Positions 56,789-64,000 of a stretch of DNA of 64,000 nt are shown one piece after another. The stretch is from positions 124,001 through 188,000 of the forward strand of contig NZ_JACOPF010000005.1 of NCBI RefSeq assembly GCF_014287475.1. The letters run 5' to 3'. The DNA is from Mediterraneibacter hominis (lineage in GTDB: Bacteria > Bacillota > Clostridia > Lachnospirales > Lachnospiraceae). Made by a program: the position numbers and the translations under genes. The notes beneath the pieces are model-generated. The model was not told the origin of the DNA. It saw only the letters and a program-made list of their open reading frames with translations, and ran no database searches. Positions within the stretch are counted from its first letter, which is position 1; each line of letters begins with the position of its first letter.

Positions 56789-57469
56789 ATGATATATTGC
56801 GTGGAGGATGATGACAACATCCGCGAACTTGTAATATATACACTGGAATCCACCGGACTAAAGGCAAGGGGCTTTGCTGAAGGAACAGCGTTTATGGAGG
56901 CTTTGGCGTTTGATACGCCAGAGCTTATTTTGCTTGATATAATGCTGCCCGGTGAAGATGGGCTTACCCTTTTAAGGAAGCTGAAGGGCTCTGCGAAAAC
57001 AAAGGATATTCCAGTGATTATGGTGACGGCGAAAGGGGCGGAGTACGATAAGGTGATCGGGCTGGACTCCGGAGCAGATGATTATGTGGCAAAGCCGTTT
57101 GGAATGATGGAGCTGGTGTCCAGGGTCAAGGCAGTGCTTAGAAGAAGCGGGCAGGTTCCAGACAAGGCAGACTTAGAAATCGGCGGAGTGCTTATGAATG
57201 TCAAAAAGCACGAAGTAACGGTGGACGGAGAACCGGTGACACTGACACTAAAAGAATTTGAGCTTTTGGAAAGGCTGATGCGCAATCAGAATATTGTGTT
57301 GACAAGAGATCAGCTTTTAATGGATATATGGGGATACGATTTCGACGGGGAGACAAGGACAGTGGATGTACATATCCGGACTCTGCGCCAGAAATTAGGA
57401 GACAAGGGCTGGATTATAGAGACAGTAAGAGGAGTCGGTTACAGAGCAGGAGGAATGAATGAAGCGTAA
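56789..57469 (+). CDS. phoP: PhoP/PhoB-type response regulator
   Basis: The 226-residue OmpR-class regulator has a receiver domain (Asp50 in LILLDIMLPGEDG, Lys in VAKPFGM) and a winged-helix output domain (TLKEFELLERLM, then TVDVHIRTLRQKLGD). Its place directly after phoU and before a PhoR-like kinase identifies it as the phosphate regulator. ATG 56789 fits the AAGGAGAGG site; an upstream TTG at 56771 is less likely. Confidence 0.93.
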   Translation: MIYCVEDDDNIRELVIYTLESTGLKARGFAEGTAFMEALAFDTPELILLDIMLPGEDGLTLLRKLKGSAKTKDIPVIMVTAKGAEYDKVIGLDSGADDYVAKPFGMMELVSRVKAVLRRSGQVPDKADLEIGGVLMNVKKHEVTVDGEPVTLTLKEFELLERLMRNQNIVLTRDQLLMDIWGYDFDGETRTVDVHIRTLRQKLGDKGWIIETVRGVGYRAGGMNEA

Positions 57470-58796
57470 AATCCAGAGAAGCATGGTATTTGTTCTTACA
57501 GGGACATTGATTCTTTTTTATATTCTTCTGGCAGTGCTTTTATACAATAGGAACTTACAGCTCTTGCAATCAGAGGTACAGCAGGAGGCGCAGTATATTC
57601 GGACAGCAATCAATATCTCGGGAACACAGTACCTTGAAAAAATGGATGAAGTAGACTTAAATACACGTGTAACTCAGATTGATAAAAACGGAGCTGTTCT
57701 TTATGATTCTAAAAGTGCAGGAAAAACAGAGGAAAATCATAAGGAGCGCGCAGAGGTAAAAGAGGCGCTGGAAAAGGGATACGGGGAGGACATAAGGATG
57801 TCCAGCACAGTAAAACAGGAGTTATATTATTATGCGCTTCTTTTGGATGACGGCACAGTTCTGCGTGTAGCCAAGACAATGGACAGTCTGGTTTACACGG
57901 CGTTAAATGTACTTCCTTTCATGGGTGTGCTGATGGTGGTTATGATACTGGTTGCACTGGTGCTCGCAAAATGGCAGACAGCGCGTTTAATTAAGCCGAT
58001 AAATGAATTAAATCTGGAAAAACCGCTGGAAAATCCCATTTATGAGGAGCTGACACCCTTTCTGGAGGCAATGGACAGGCAGAACAAGGAAAAGGAAGCT
58101 GTTGCAAACATGAGAAAGGAATTTTCAGCAAATGTGTCCCATGAACTGAAAACTCCGCTTACTTCTATTTCCGGATATGCAGAGATTATGAAAAACGGTA
58201 TGGTCCGTCCCCAGGATATGCCTGCATTTTCAGAGCGTATTTATAAAGAGGCAAGGCGTCTGATTACTCTGGTGGAGGATATTATCAAATTGTCTAAATT
58301 AGATGAGGAATCAGTAGAAATCGAAAAGACGGAAGTAGATTTATTTGAATTGTGCAGAGAAATTGTAAGCCGTCTTGCGCCGCAGGCAGCCGGTAAAAAA
58401 GTTCGTCTGGCTGTAACCGGGGAGCCGGTGAAATATTTTGGAATCCGGCAGATATTAGATGAAATGATTTACAATATCTGCGAGAACGCAATTAAGTATA
58501 ATGTAGAAGGCGGTTACGTAGATGTCTGGGCGGGCAATACGCTGGAAGGCCCTAAAGTAGCTGTGACAGATACCGGAATTGGCATTCCAAAAGAACATCA
58601 GGAACGCATCTTTGAGCGCTTCTATCGCGTCGATAAGAGCCATTCAAAAGAGACAGGAGGAACCGGACTGGGCTTATCGATTGTAAAACATGGCGCTCTG
58701 CTTCATGGCGCACATGTGACAGTAAGCAGTACGGAAGGGAAGGGGACAAGGATGGAGATAAAATTTCCCAGAGAGAAGGAAGCTGCCCTGTTATGA
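57459..58796 (+). CDS. phoR: PhoR-type sensor histidine kinase
   Basis: The 445-residue kinase has TM helices at about 8-28 and 148-172, an extracytoplasmic region between, HisKA with FSANVSHELKTPLTSISGY (His near 228) and the ATPase boxes NAIKYN, DTGIGIP and GGTGLGLSIV. It overlaps phoP by 11 bp. Its stop overlaps the stop of the convergent AraC gene by 6 bp. Confidence 0.95.
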   Translation: MKRKIQRSMVFVLTGTLILFYILLAVLLYNRNLQLLQSEVQQEAQYIRTAINISGTQYLEKMDEVDLNTRVTQIDKNGAVLYDSKSAGKTEENHKERAEVKEALEKGYGEDIRMSSTVKQELYYYALLLDDGTVLRVAKTMDSLVYTALNVLPFMGVLMVVMILVALVLAKWQTARLIKPINELNLEKPLENPIYEELTPFLEAMDRQNKEKEAVANMRKEFSANVSHELKTPLTSISGYAEIMKNGMVRPQDMPAFSERIYKEARRLITLVEDIIKLSKLDEESVEIEKTEVDLFELCREIVSRLAPQAAGKKVRLAVTGEPVKYFGIRQILDEMIYNICENAIKYNVEGGYVDVWAGNTLEGPKVAVTDTGIGIPKEHQERIFERFYRVDKSHSKETGGTGLGLSIVKHGALLHGAHVTVSSTEGKGTRMEIKFPREKEAALL

Positions 58797-59630
58797 TTTG
58801 CGGAGAGAACGAGGCGTTTCATGGAATTGTGCCTTATAGGCCCTTAAAAATGCGGAGTAATCACGAAAACCACAGGAAAAACAGGCCTGTGTAACTGAGC
58901 TTCCTTCATAAATCAGATCTCTTGCCAGCAGAAGGCGGCGGTAGTTGATATAAGCTCCGATGGTGTAGCCTGTCTCAGCTTTAAACAGGCGCATCATATA
59001 ATATTTACTGATATAGAAGGTTTGAGAGAGCAGATCGATGTTGAGAGGTTCTGTCAGATGGGCGTGGATATAGTGCAGAATATCCAATATTTTTTCATTA
59101 CACAGTTCTGTATTTAGAAATTCAATTCTATTTTTGACAGCAGCACGGTTTAAATGAATCATAAATTCTAAAAATAAGACTTGACGGTACAGATCGTTTG
59201 CATATTCCGTATCAGAGAAGGAATGTTCCAGTCTGCCTGCTATTTTAAAAAGAGTGCTCTTTTCGAGAGAAGGGATACGCAGGACATTGGAATGTTCCTC
59301 TTTTGCTTTTTGAAAACAGTAACCCAAATCGTAGTCATCCGTATGGTAAGCATGGATAAAAGACGGTGAGATATACATGATAATTCTTTCATAAGGGACA
59401 GCGGGATCTGCCAGAATCCGGTGAATGTCATTTCGGTTTACCAGAACAATATCATACGGTTTTAACGGATAAGTCTTTCCTTCTATATAGTATTGAACAT
59501 TTCCTTTGATAAAAATAGTGATTTTATGAAATTCATGGTAATGAAACTCAAATTCTTTCTGTACAATATCTGTAAGATGAAAAAGGCGAAAATCACTGTT
59601 TAAATATCCGCGTTTGTTATAGTTTGACAT
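58791..59630 (-). CDS. AraC-family regulator with N-terminal cupin
   Basis: The 279-residue protein has an N-terminal cupin (about 15-100; EFEFHYHEFHKITIFIKGN) and a C-terminal double helix-turn-helix (about 175-278; ISKYYMMRLFKAETGYTIG, then SCGFRDYSAFLRAYKAQF). It is divergent from dapF with 120 bp between the starts and convergent with phoR. The target is unknown; dapF or a distant sugar gene are both possible. Confidence 0.92.
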   Translation of the reverse strand: MSNYNKRGYLNSDFRLFHLTDIVQKEFEFHYHEFHKITIFIKGNVQYYIEGKTYPLKPYDIVLVNRNDIHRILADPAVPYERIIMYISPSFIHAYHTDDYDLGYCFQKAKEEHSNVLRIPSLEKSTLFKIAGRLEHSFSDTEYANDLYRQVLFLEFMIHLNRAAVKNRIEFLNTELCNEKILDILHYIHAHLTEPLNIDLLSQTFYISKYYMMRLFKAETGYTIGAYINYRRLLLARDLIYEGSSVTQACFSCGFRDYSAFLRAYKAQFHETPRSLRKS

Positions 59631-59750
59631 GAAAGACCTCCAGAAGGCTGTTTTTTCTATTATAGAGCATTATTTGCAATATAGAAAGCATAATATTAGT
59701 ATTATATGAAAAAAATGCCTGATATAATAAAAACAATAGGAGGTGCGAGT

Positions 59751-60608
59751 ATGAAAATACAATTGGAAAGGTATCATGGACTTGGCAATGATTATTTAGT
59801 ATATGACCCGAATAAAAACGAAATGGAACTAAATAAACGGAATGTAAAAGCACTGTGTAACCGAAATATGGGGCTTGGCGCGGACGGGATTTTGGAGGGG
59901 CCGCTGCTGGGAGCAAAACAGATGGCAGTGCGGATATGGAATCCGGACGGGAGCATTGCAGGGAAGAGTGGCAACGGTGTGCGCATATTTGCAAAGTACT
60001 TAAAGGATGCGGATTATGTCCAGAAGAAGAATTATCTGCTGAAGACAGATGGCGGCATGGTGGAAATTACTTATTTAAACGAAGTGGGCAGCAGACTGCG
60101 GGTTTCTATGGGAACCTTGAGTTTTCTAAGTAATGATATCCCGGTTATTGGAGAACAGCGTGAAGTTATCAATGAAGATATGGTATTTGGGAAAAATCTA
60201 TATCCTGCAACGTGCGTGTCCATTGGGAATCCGCATTGTGTCATACCGATGAAGGAAATCTCCCGGGAATTAGTATGTAAAATTGGGGAATATTCTGAAT
60301 GTGCGCGGTACTTTCCTGAAAGAATCAATACAGAGATTATGCAGGTGACAGACAGTGAAAACATTTCAATTGAAACCTACGAAAGAGGAGCAGGGTATAC
60401 GATGGCAAATGGAACCGGCGCATGTGCGGCAGCAGGGGTTGCATATAAGCTGGGGTTAAGCGGCAGCAAGGTTGTGGTGCATATGCCGGGAGGCAGCCTG
60501 CAGATAGAAATAGATGATAACTGGAAAGTCTATATGACGGGAGAAGTATTCTATGTAGCAGCAATTGTTTTGGGAAGTGAATTTTCTGAACAGCTTAGGA
60601 ACTTATAA
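59751..60608 (+). CDS. dapF: Diaminopimelate epimerase family protein with Ser in place of first Cys
   Basis: The 285-residue protein has the DapF fold signatures GLGNDY near residue 8, NPDGS (64-68) and ERGAGYTMANGTGACAAA. Family enzymes use two Cys as acid and base; here the first is Ser73 (GKSGNG) and the second is Cys225. The true start is ATG 59751, where AGGAGGTG is ideally spaced; the longer reading from 59706 is not supported. It may make meso-diaminopimelate for peptidoglycan or epimerise another substrate. It is a single-gene unit. Confidence 0.85.
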   Translation: MKIQLERYHGLGNDYLVYDPNKNEMELNKRNVKALCNRNMGLGADGILEGPLLGAKQMAVRIWNPDGSIAGKSGNGVRIFAKYLKDADYVQKKNYLLKTDGGMVEITYLNEVGSRLRVSMGTLSFLSNDIPVIGEQREVINEDMVFGKNLYPATCVSIGNPHCVIPMKEISRELVCKIGEYSECARYFPERINTEIMQVTDSENISIETYERGAGYTMANGTGACAAAGVAYKLGLSGSKVVVHMPGGSLQIEIDDNWKVYMTGEVFYVAAIVLGSEFSEQLRNL

Positions 60609-60620
60609 AAATAAAGAATA

Positions 60621-60651
60621 GCGACCGTATTGCCCTATATACACCAACGCT
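60621..60651. repeat. Repeat family D, copy 2 (divergent)
   Basis: GCGACCGTATTGCCC followed by TACACCAACGCT resembles the other D copies (CGACCGTATTGCCCC, then TACACTGACGCT) with a few changes. TTGCCCT and AGGGCAA (about 60629 and 60663) allow a small hairpin. It lies upstream of the Panacea gene. Confidence 0.5.
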
Positions 60652-60699
60652 AAGAAAGACTTAGGGCAAATGAAAAAGTAGAAAATAAGATATAGGGTA

Positions 60700-60728
60700 T
60701 TGTGCCGCAGTTAAAAATCCGATATAAT
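60700..60728 (+). promoter_or_regulatory. Promoter of the Panacea-domain gene pair
   Basis: TTGTGC (60700-60705) and TATAAT (60723-60728) are 17 bp apart, about 75 bp before the gene start. Confidence 0.65.
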
Positions 60729-60802
60729 AGATAAAAGAGAACGTATGTTTCGAGAATCTGTAAAGCGGTATCACTTATCAATTTGGACACAGAAGGTGAA
60801 AT

Positions 60803-61279
60803 ATGGCATATAAAGTAATGGATGTTGCAAGGTATGTAATTAATTACTGCAATAAAAAGAAGTATGAAATTTCAAATCTGAAGCTACAAAAGCTTTTGTA
60901 TTTTATACAAGCGGATTATTTATCCGACAGAGAGGGTTTCCCCTGTTTTGATGAGGAAATCCAGGCGTGGAACTTTGGGCCGGTAGTACCGGAGGTCTAC
61001 CATGAATTTAAAGCTTATGGAAGCGGTCAGATTCCCAGTGTAGAAAGCTACAATTATGTGGATTTTGAAAATATGGAATTTGGAAGAAGAAAATATGATG
61101 AAACAGTTTTAAGAGCAGAAGACAGGCAGCGTATCGCGCAACTGGTAGATGGATTATCCGAATATTCTACGACTACACTTGTAAATATTACGCATAACCA
61201 GCTGCCATGGATAAAAGCATATACCGGTGAACACAATTCAATTATAGAGAAAAAGGATATAAGGGAATACTTTTTATAA
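60803..61279 (+). CDS. Panacea-domain (DUF4065, SocA-like) protein, probable antitoxin
   Basis: The 158-residue protein has the Panacea pattern NLKLQKLLYFIQADYL (about 25-40) followed by EIQAWNFGPVVPEVYHEFK (about 54-73). Panacea domains act as antitoxins for a wide range of toxins or as proteolytic adaptors. The downstream gene begins two bases after its stop and encodes a membrane protein, matching the small two-gene layout of such modules. The ribosome binding site is AGAAGGTG. I infer that it neutralises the downstream protein. Confidence 0.85.
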   Translation: MAYKVMDVARYVINYCNKKKYEISNLKLQKLLYFIQADYLSDREGFPCFDEEIQAWNFGPVVPEVYHEFKAYGSGQIPSVESYNYVDFENMEFGRRKYDETVLRAEDRQRIAQLVDGLSEYSTTTLVNITHNQLPWIKAYTGEHNSIIEKKDIREYFL

Positions 61280-61281
61280 TT

Positions 61282-62223
61282 ATGGATAATGTTGAGAAAC
61301 TATTAAGAAGAACCGAAAAAGAAGACTTTGTTCTTCAGAAATCTCAAGGGGCGTACAGTAATAAAAAGCTTCTCTTGGGTGAGATTTGCAAATCGTTAAG
61401 TCAGGATACAGCCCTTTATAAGCCAGAACAGACGATTGCGCTGTTAAGACAGTATATAACGGAGGAAGAGAGGTTTCTTTATTCTGAATTAAGTAACTAT
61501 ATTTATTCTTTAGGAAACGATGGAACAGGCACATTTATTACGAACCTGGAAAGTCTGGCGGAATCTGTAGAGCAGATAGATGAAAAACAAGAAAATGTAG
61601 ATATAAGAAATATTACCTTTAAACTGTATGATCATTGTCAGCTGGCGATAGCACAAAGCCGGAATCTGCTGAAAGACAAGGTGGATTTTCAGAAAATGAT
61701 TACAGACAACCTCAGCGATGTATATGATGATTTTGATAAACGTGTAGACAGGGCAAAAAGGGATATAAATACGCAGCTGGTTTCACTGGTAGGTATTTTT
61801 ACTGCATTAGCTTTTTTGATTTTCGGTAGTATTAATTCGTTAGATAATATTTTCCAGAGCTTGCAGTCTCTGTCTATTTTGAAGTTAATGATGACCGGAT
61901 GTATCTGGGGAATTGGCGTCTTAAATCTTATTTTCATATTTTTGTATTTTGTGGCAAAAATTACAGGAACAGAAATAAAGACAAATTTAAGCAGAGATGC
62001 TAATTTTATTCAAAGGTATCCGTTTACATGCTGGAGTAATTTGATTCTTATAACAATATTAGGAATATGTGGATGGTGTTATTATATTGACAGCAGCAAT
62101 ATAGGAAGCTGGTTTATCGAGTTAAGCAACACATACCAAATATTGATATGCATAGGCGGATTTGTGATTATAGGGCTTATATTTTTATTTACAGCAGGCT
62201 ATATAGTTTATAAATGCAAATGA
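61282..62223 (+). CDS. Coiled-coil protein with four TM helices, probable toxin partner
   Basis: The 313-residue protein has a soluble, helix-rich N-terminal half (about 1-160, with Glu/Asp/Lys-rich heptads) and four TM helices in the C-terminal half (about 168-188, 200-225, 248-268 and 285-310). No enzymatic motif is visible. It has no separate strong ribosome binding site and probably depends on coupled translation with the Panacea gene. The membrane location suggests a membrane-permeabilising effector, but this is inference; I do not recognise the family. Confidence 0.6.
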   Translation: MDNVEKLLRRTEKEDFVLQKSQGAYSNKKLLLGEICKSLSQDTALYKPEQTIALLRQYITEEERFLYSELSNYIYSLGNDGTGTFITNLESLAESVEQIDEKQENVDIRNITFKLYDHCQLAIAQSRNLLKDKVDFQKMITDNLSDVYDDFDKRVDRAKRDINTQLVSLVGIFTALAFLIFGSINSLDNIFQSLQSLSILKLMMTGCIWGIGVLNLIFIFLYFVAKITGTEIKTNLSRDANFIQRYPFTCWSNLILITILGICGWCYYIDSSNIGSWFIELSNTYQILICIGGFVIIGLIFLFTAGYIVYKCK

Positions 62224-62280
62224 TGAGGGCAACCCTTAAGTCATTATGTGACTTTTGGGATACCCTCATAAATTTATGCT

Positions 62281-62355
62281 AGCGTCAGTGTACAAGGGGC
62301 AACACGCCTCAAATTTGTCCTTCATCGACCATATTGCCCCTTGTACACTGACGCT
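62281..62355. repeat. Repeat family D, copy 3 (perfect palindrome)
   Basis: Perfect 22-bp arms (62281-62302 with 62334-62355; ends AGCGTCAGTG and CACTGACGCT) enclose a 31-nt centre containing the CATCGACC sequence also seen at 14193. TTTT follows the right arm, so it can also act as a terminator of the membrane protein gene. An imperfect hairpin precedes it (about 62224-62268). Confidence 0.9.
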
Positions 62356-62399
62356 GTTTTCCGGAAATGTAAAAGGATGACAAAAAATAAATTTGCGGT

Positions 62400-62427
62400 T
62401 TGAAAAATTGCTGTCTTGTGCTATTAT
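62400..62427 (+). promoter_or_regulatory. Promoter of the GntR-clpC operon
   Basis: TTGAAA (62400-62405) and TATTAT (62422-62427) are 16 bp apart, about 30 bp before the GntR gene. Confidence 0.65.
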
Positions 62428-62458
62428 ATCTATAACAATGTGATGAGGAGAATAAAAT

Positions 62459-62827
62459 ATGCTGATAGAGATAGATTTTAACAGTGAAGAGGCAATTTAT
62501 ATACAGCTGCGCAATCAAATTATCATAGGAATTGCCACGGCTAAAATGCAGGAAGGGGATTCACTGCCTTCTGTACGGCAGCTTGCAGATACCATCGGTA
62601 TCAATATGCATACGGTAAATAAGGCATACAGCGTTTTAAAACAAGAAGGATTTATCAGCCTGGATAAACGGCGCGGCGCAGTCATTGCATTGAATATAGA
62701 TAAAATAAAGACAATGGAAGAAATAAAGTACCAGATGCGTATTATTCTTGCAAAGGGAAGATGTAAGAATATTTCCCGAGAGGAGATACATACTCTGGTA
62801 GATGAGATTTTTGATGAATATGAATAA
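62459..62827 (+). CDS. YtrA-subfamily GntR regulator
   Basis: The 122-residue protein has a GntR winged helix (about 10-75; SLPSVRQLADTIGINMHTVN) and only a short helical tail, as in the YtrA subfamily. These often repress their own operon. It is 12 bases upstream of clpC and probably controls it. Confidence 0.9.
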   Translation: MLIEIDFNSEEAIYIQLRNQIIIGIATAKMQEGDSLPSVRQLADTIGINMHTVNKAYSVLKQEGFISLDKRRGAVIALNIDKIKTMEEIKYQMRIILAKGRCKNISREEIHTLVDEIFDEYE

Positions 62828-62839
62828 CAGGAGGAATAT

Positions 62840-64000
62840 ATGCAAAATCAATATACAAAACAGGCGCAGAGCGCGCTTAGGTATGCAAAAGCGATGGCGC
62901 GCAAATTAAAGCATCCTTACGTCGGTACTGAACATCTTCTGCTCGGGCTTCGAAATGAATATACAGGGGTGGCAGGACAGATTTTGTCTTCAAATGGAGT
63001 AGATGAAGAGAAGATATTACGGCTGATGGATAAATTGATTTCTCCGGAGACAGACGTTTTAAAAGGGCAATACCCAAAGGAAAGCCCTCGGTTAAAATAT
63101 ATTCTGGAAAACAGCGAAAGAGAGGCACAGCGGCTTCATACCAGAGAGATTGGTACAGAGCATTTGCTGTTGTCCATGATACGTGATGTAGAGTGTGTGG
63201 CGACGCGCGTGCTGATTACCTTGAATATCAATCTTCAAAAGATTTTTCAGGATATTATGACTGCTGCGGGGATGGATGCAAAGGAGTACCAGGAAGAACT
63301 ACAGGAAGAGACAAAAGGAAAAGGTTCTATGCTGGAACAGTTTGGAACAGATTTGACCCAGCGGGCATTGGAAGGACGCCTGGATCCGGTTGTTGGGCGC
63401 GAGGAAGAAATCTATCGTCTGATGCAGGTGCTTGGAAGAAGAACGAAGAACAATCCTTGTTTGGTAGGAGAGCCGGGAGTAGGAAAGACAGCGATCATTG
63501 AAGGGCTGGCACAGAGAATCGCAGCAGGCATAGTTCCAGAGATAATGAAGGGCAGGAAGATTTATACCCTGGATCTTCCAGGAATGATTGCAGGCTCTAA
63601 ATATCGCGGAGAATTCGAGGAACGTATGAAGGGGCTGATTGCGGAGGTAGAGGCCAGCAGGAATGTCATTTTGTTTTTGGACGAAATTCATACGATTATC
63701 GGTGCAGGAGGCGCAGAGGGAGCGATTGATGCATCGAGTATATTAAAACCCTCTCTGGCGCGCGGAGAGCTCCAGTTAATTGGAGCTACTACGATTGCAG
63801 AATATAGGAAATATATTGAGAAAGATGCGGCGTTAGAACGGAGATTTCAGCCTGTGTCAGTAGAAGAACCTACCAAGGAGCAGTGTCTGGAGATTCTCAA
63901 AGGATTAAAAGAGAAGTACGAAAGGCATCACCGCGTTCGTATAACAGAGGAAGCGTTAAAGGGTGCTGTACAAATGTCGGAGCGCTATATAACGGACAGG
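62840..64000 (+). CDS. clpC: ClpC-type AAA+ ATPase, truncated by the window end
   Basis: The first 387 codons are present and the frame stays open at the window edge. The N-terminal double Clp repeat (about 3-145; [13 protein letters not shown] and [12 protein letters not shown]) is followed by the first AAA+ module with Walker A GEPGVGKT (about 210-217), Walker [11 protein letters not shown] and [15 protein letters not shown] with the arginine-finger region ERRFQ. ClpC unfolds proteins for ClpP. AGGAGG precedes the ATG. No ctsR, mcsA or mcsB is upstream. Confidence 0.93.
   Translation, partial: MQNQYTKQAQSALRYAKAMARKLKHPYVGTEHLLLGLRNEYTGVAGQILSSNGVDEEKILRLMDKLISPETDVLKGQYPKESPRLKYILENSEREAQRLHTREIGTEHLLLSMIRDVECVATRVLITLNINLQKIFQDIMTAAGMDAKEYQEELQEETKGKGSMLEQFGTDLTQRALEGRLDPVVGREEEIYRLMQVLGRRTKNNPCLVGEPGVGKTAIIEGLAQRIAAGIVPEIMKGRKIYTLDLPGMIAGSKYRGEFEERMKGLIAEVEASRNVILFLDEIHTIIGAGGAEGAIDASSILKPSLARGELQLIGATTIAEYRKYIEKDAALERRFQPVSVEEPTKEQCLEILKGLKEKYERHHRVRITEEALKGAVQMSERYITDR

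Noticed and set aside
60745..60813. Possible 22-codon leader peptide before the Panacea gene
   Set aside because: It overlaps the gene start but has a poor ribosome binding site and no codon bias or repeat suggestive of attenuation.

Overview
The window looks like a chromosomal segment of a spore-forming, low-to-mid GC Bacillota, most likely family Lachnospiraceae. The reasons are the forespore genes (spoIIAA-spoIIAB-sigF, spoVAA-AB, spoVAC, spoVAD-AE), a T-box leader before valS, strong AGGAGG ribosome binding sites, TTGaca/TATAAT promoters and many AraC, GntR-UTRA and YesMN-type regulators. I saw no rRNA, tRNA, CRISPR array, transposase or prophage genes. The assignment is my inference from gene content; no search was run.

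Layout. 1-5.2 kb: housekeeping genes (end of rpiB, mtnA, a HAD phosphatase, a FAD dehydrogenase, glmM). 5.4-14 kb: an accessory catabolic region with two GntR-UTRA regulators, an APC permease, a BtpA/xylose-isomerase-type TIM-barrel fusion and an atypical PfkB protein, then an AraC regulator and a fucose/arabinose isomerase-family protein. 14.4-23.4 kb: a two-component system divergent from a rhamnose-type ABC importer with L-rhamnose mutarotase. 24-36.7 kb: a cell-wall glucosaminidase-like protein, T-box-valS, an LtaS-type sulfatase, folC, a TPR protein, the spoIIA operon, a zinc alcohol dehydrogenase and a CobW-type GTPase. 37-46 kb: a spoVA locus split by a BMP/Nup-type nucleoside importer, with spoVAC inverted. 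46-52.3 kb: a Na/Pi symporter, a CsoR-controlled metal P-type ATPase, and an NfeD-stomatin pair. 52.7-58.8 kb: pstSCAB-phoU-phoPR. 58.8-64 kb: an AraC regulator, a dapF variant, a Panacea-domain/membrane-protein pair that looks like a toxin-antitoxin unit, and a YtrA-type GntR followed by a truncated clpC.

How the genes fit together. The YesMN-type pair probably controls the divergent sugar importer. The GntR pair probably controls the APC-TIM-PfkB operon, whose parts resemble the fructoselysine (frl) operon but without an identifiable SIS-domain deglycase. Pst, PhoU and PhoPR form a complete phosphate-starvation module. CsoR has three operator-like palindromes placed on the promoters of csoR and of the P-type ATPase.

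The most unusual features are four families of structured intergenic repeats, most placed within a few bases of stop codons. Family A (two copies of about 0.5 kb) has a hairpin whose 30-nt loop is identical in both copies while its long stem has a different, self-complementary sequence in each. Other points of interest are the TIM-barrel fusion operon, the Panacea pair flanked by related repeats, a circularly permuted PstS, a DapF with Ser in place of the first catalytic Cys, and a histidine kinase ending in half of an AraC DNA-binding domain.
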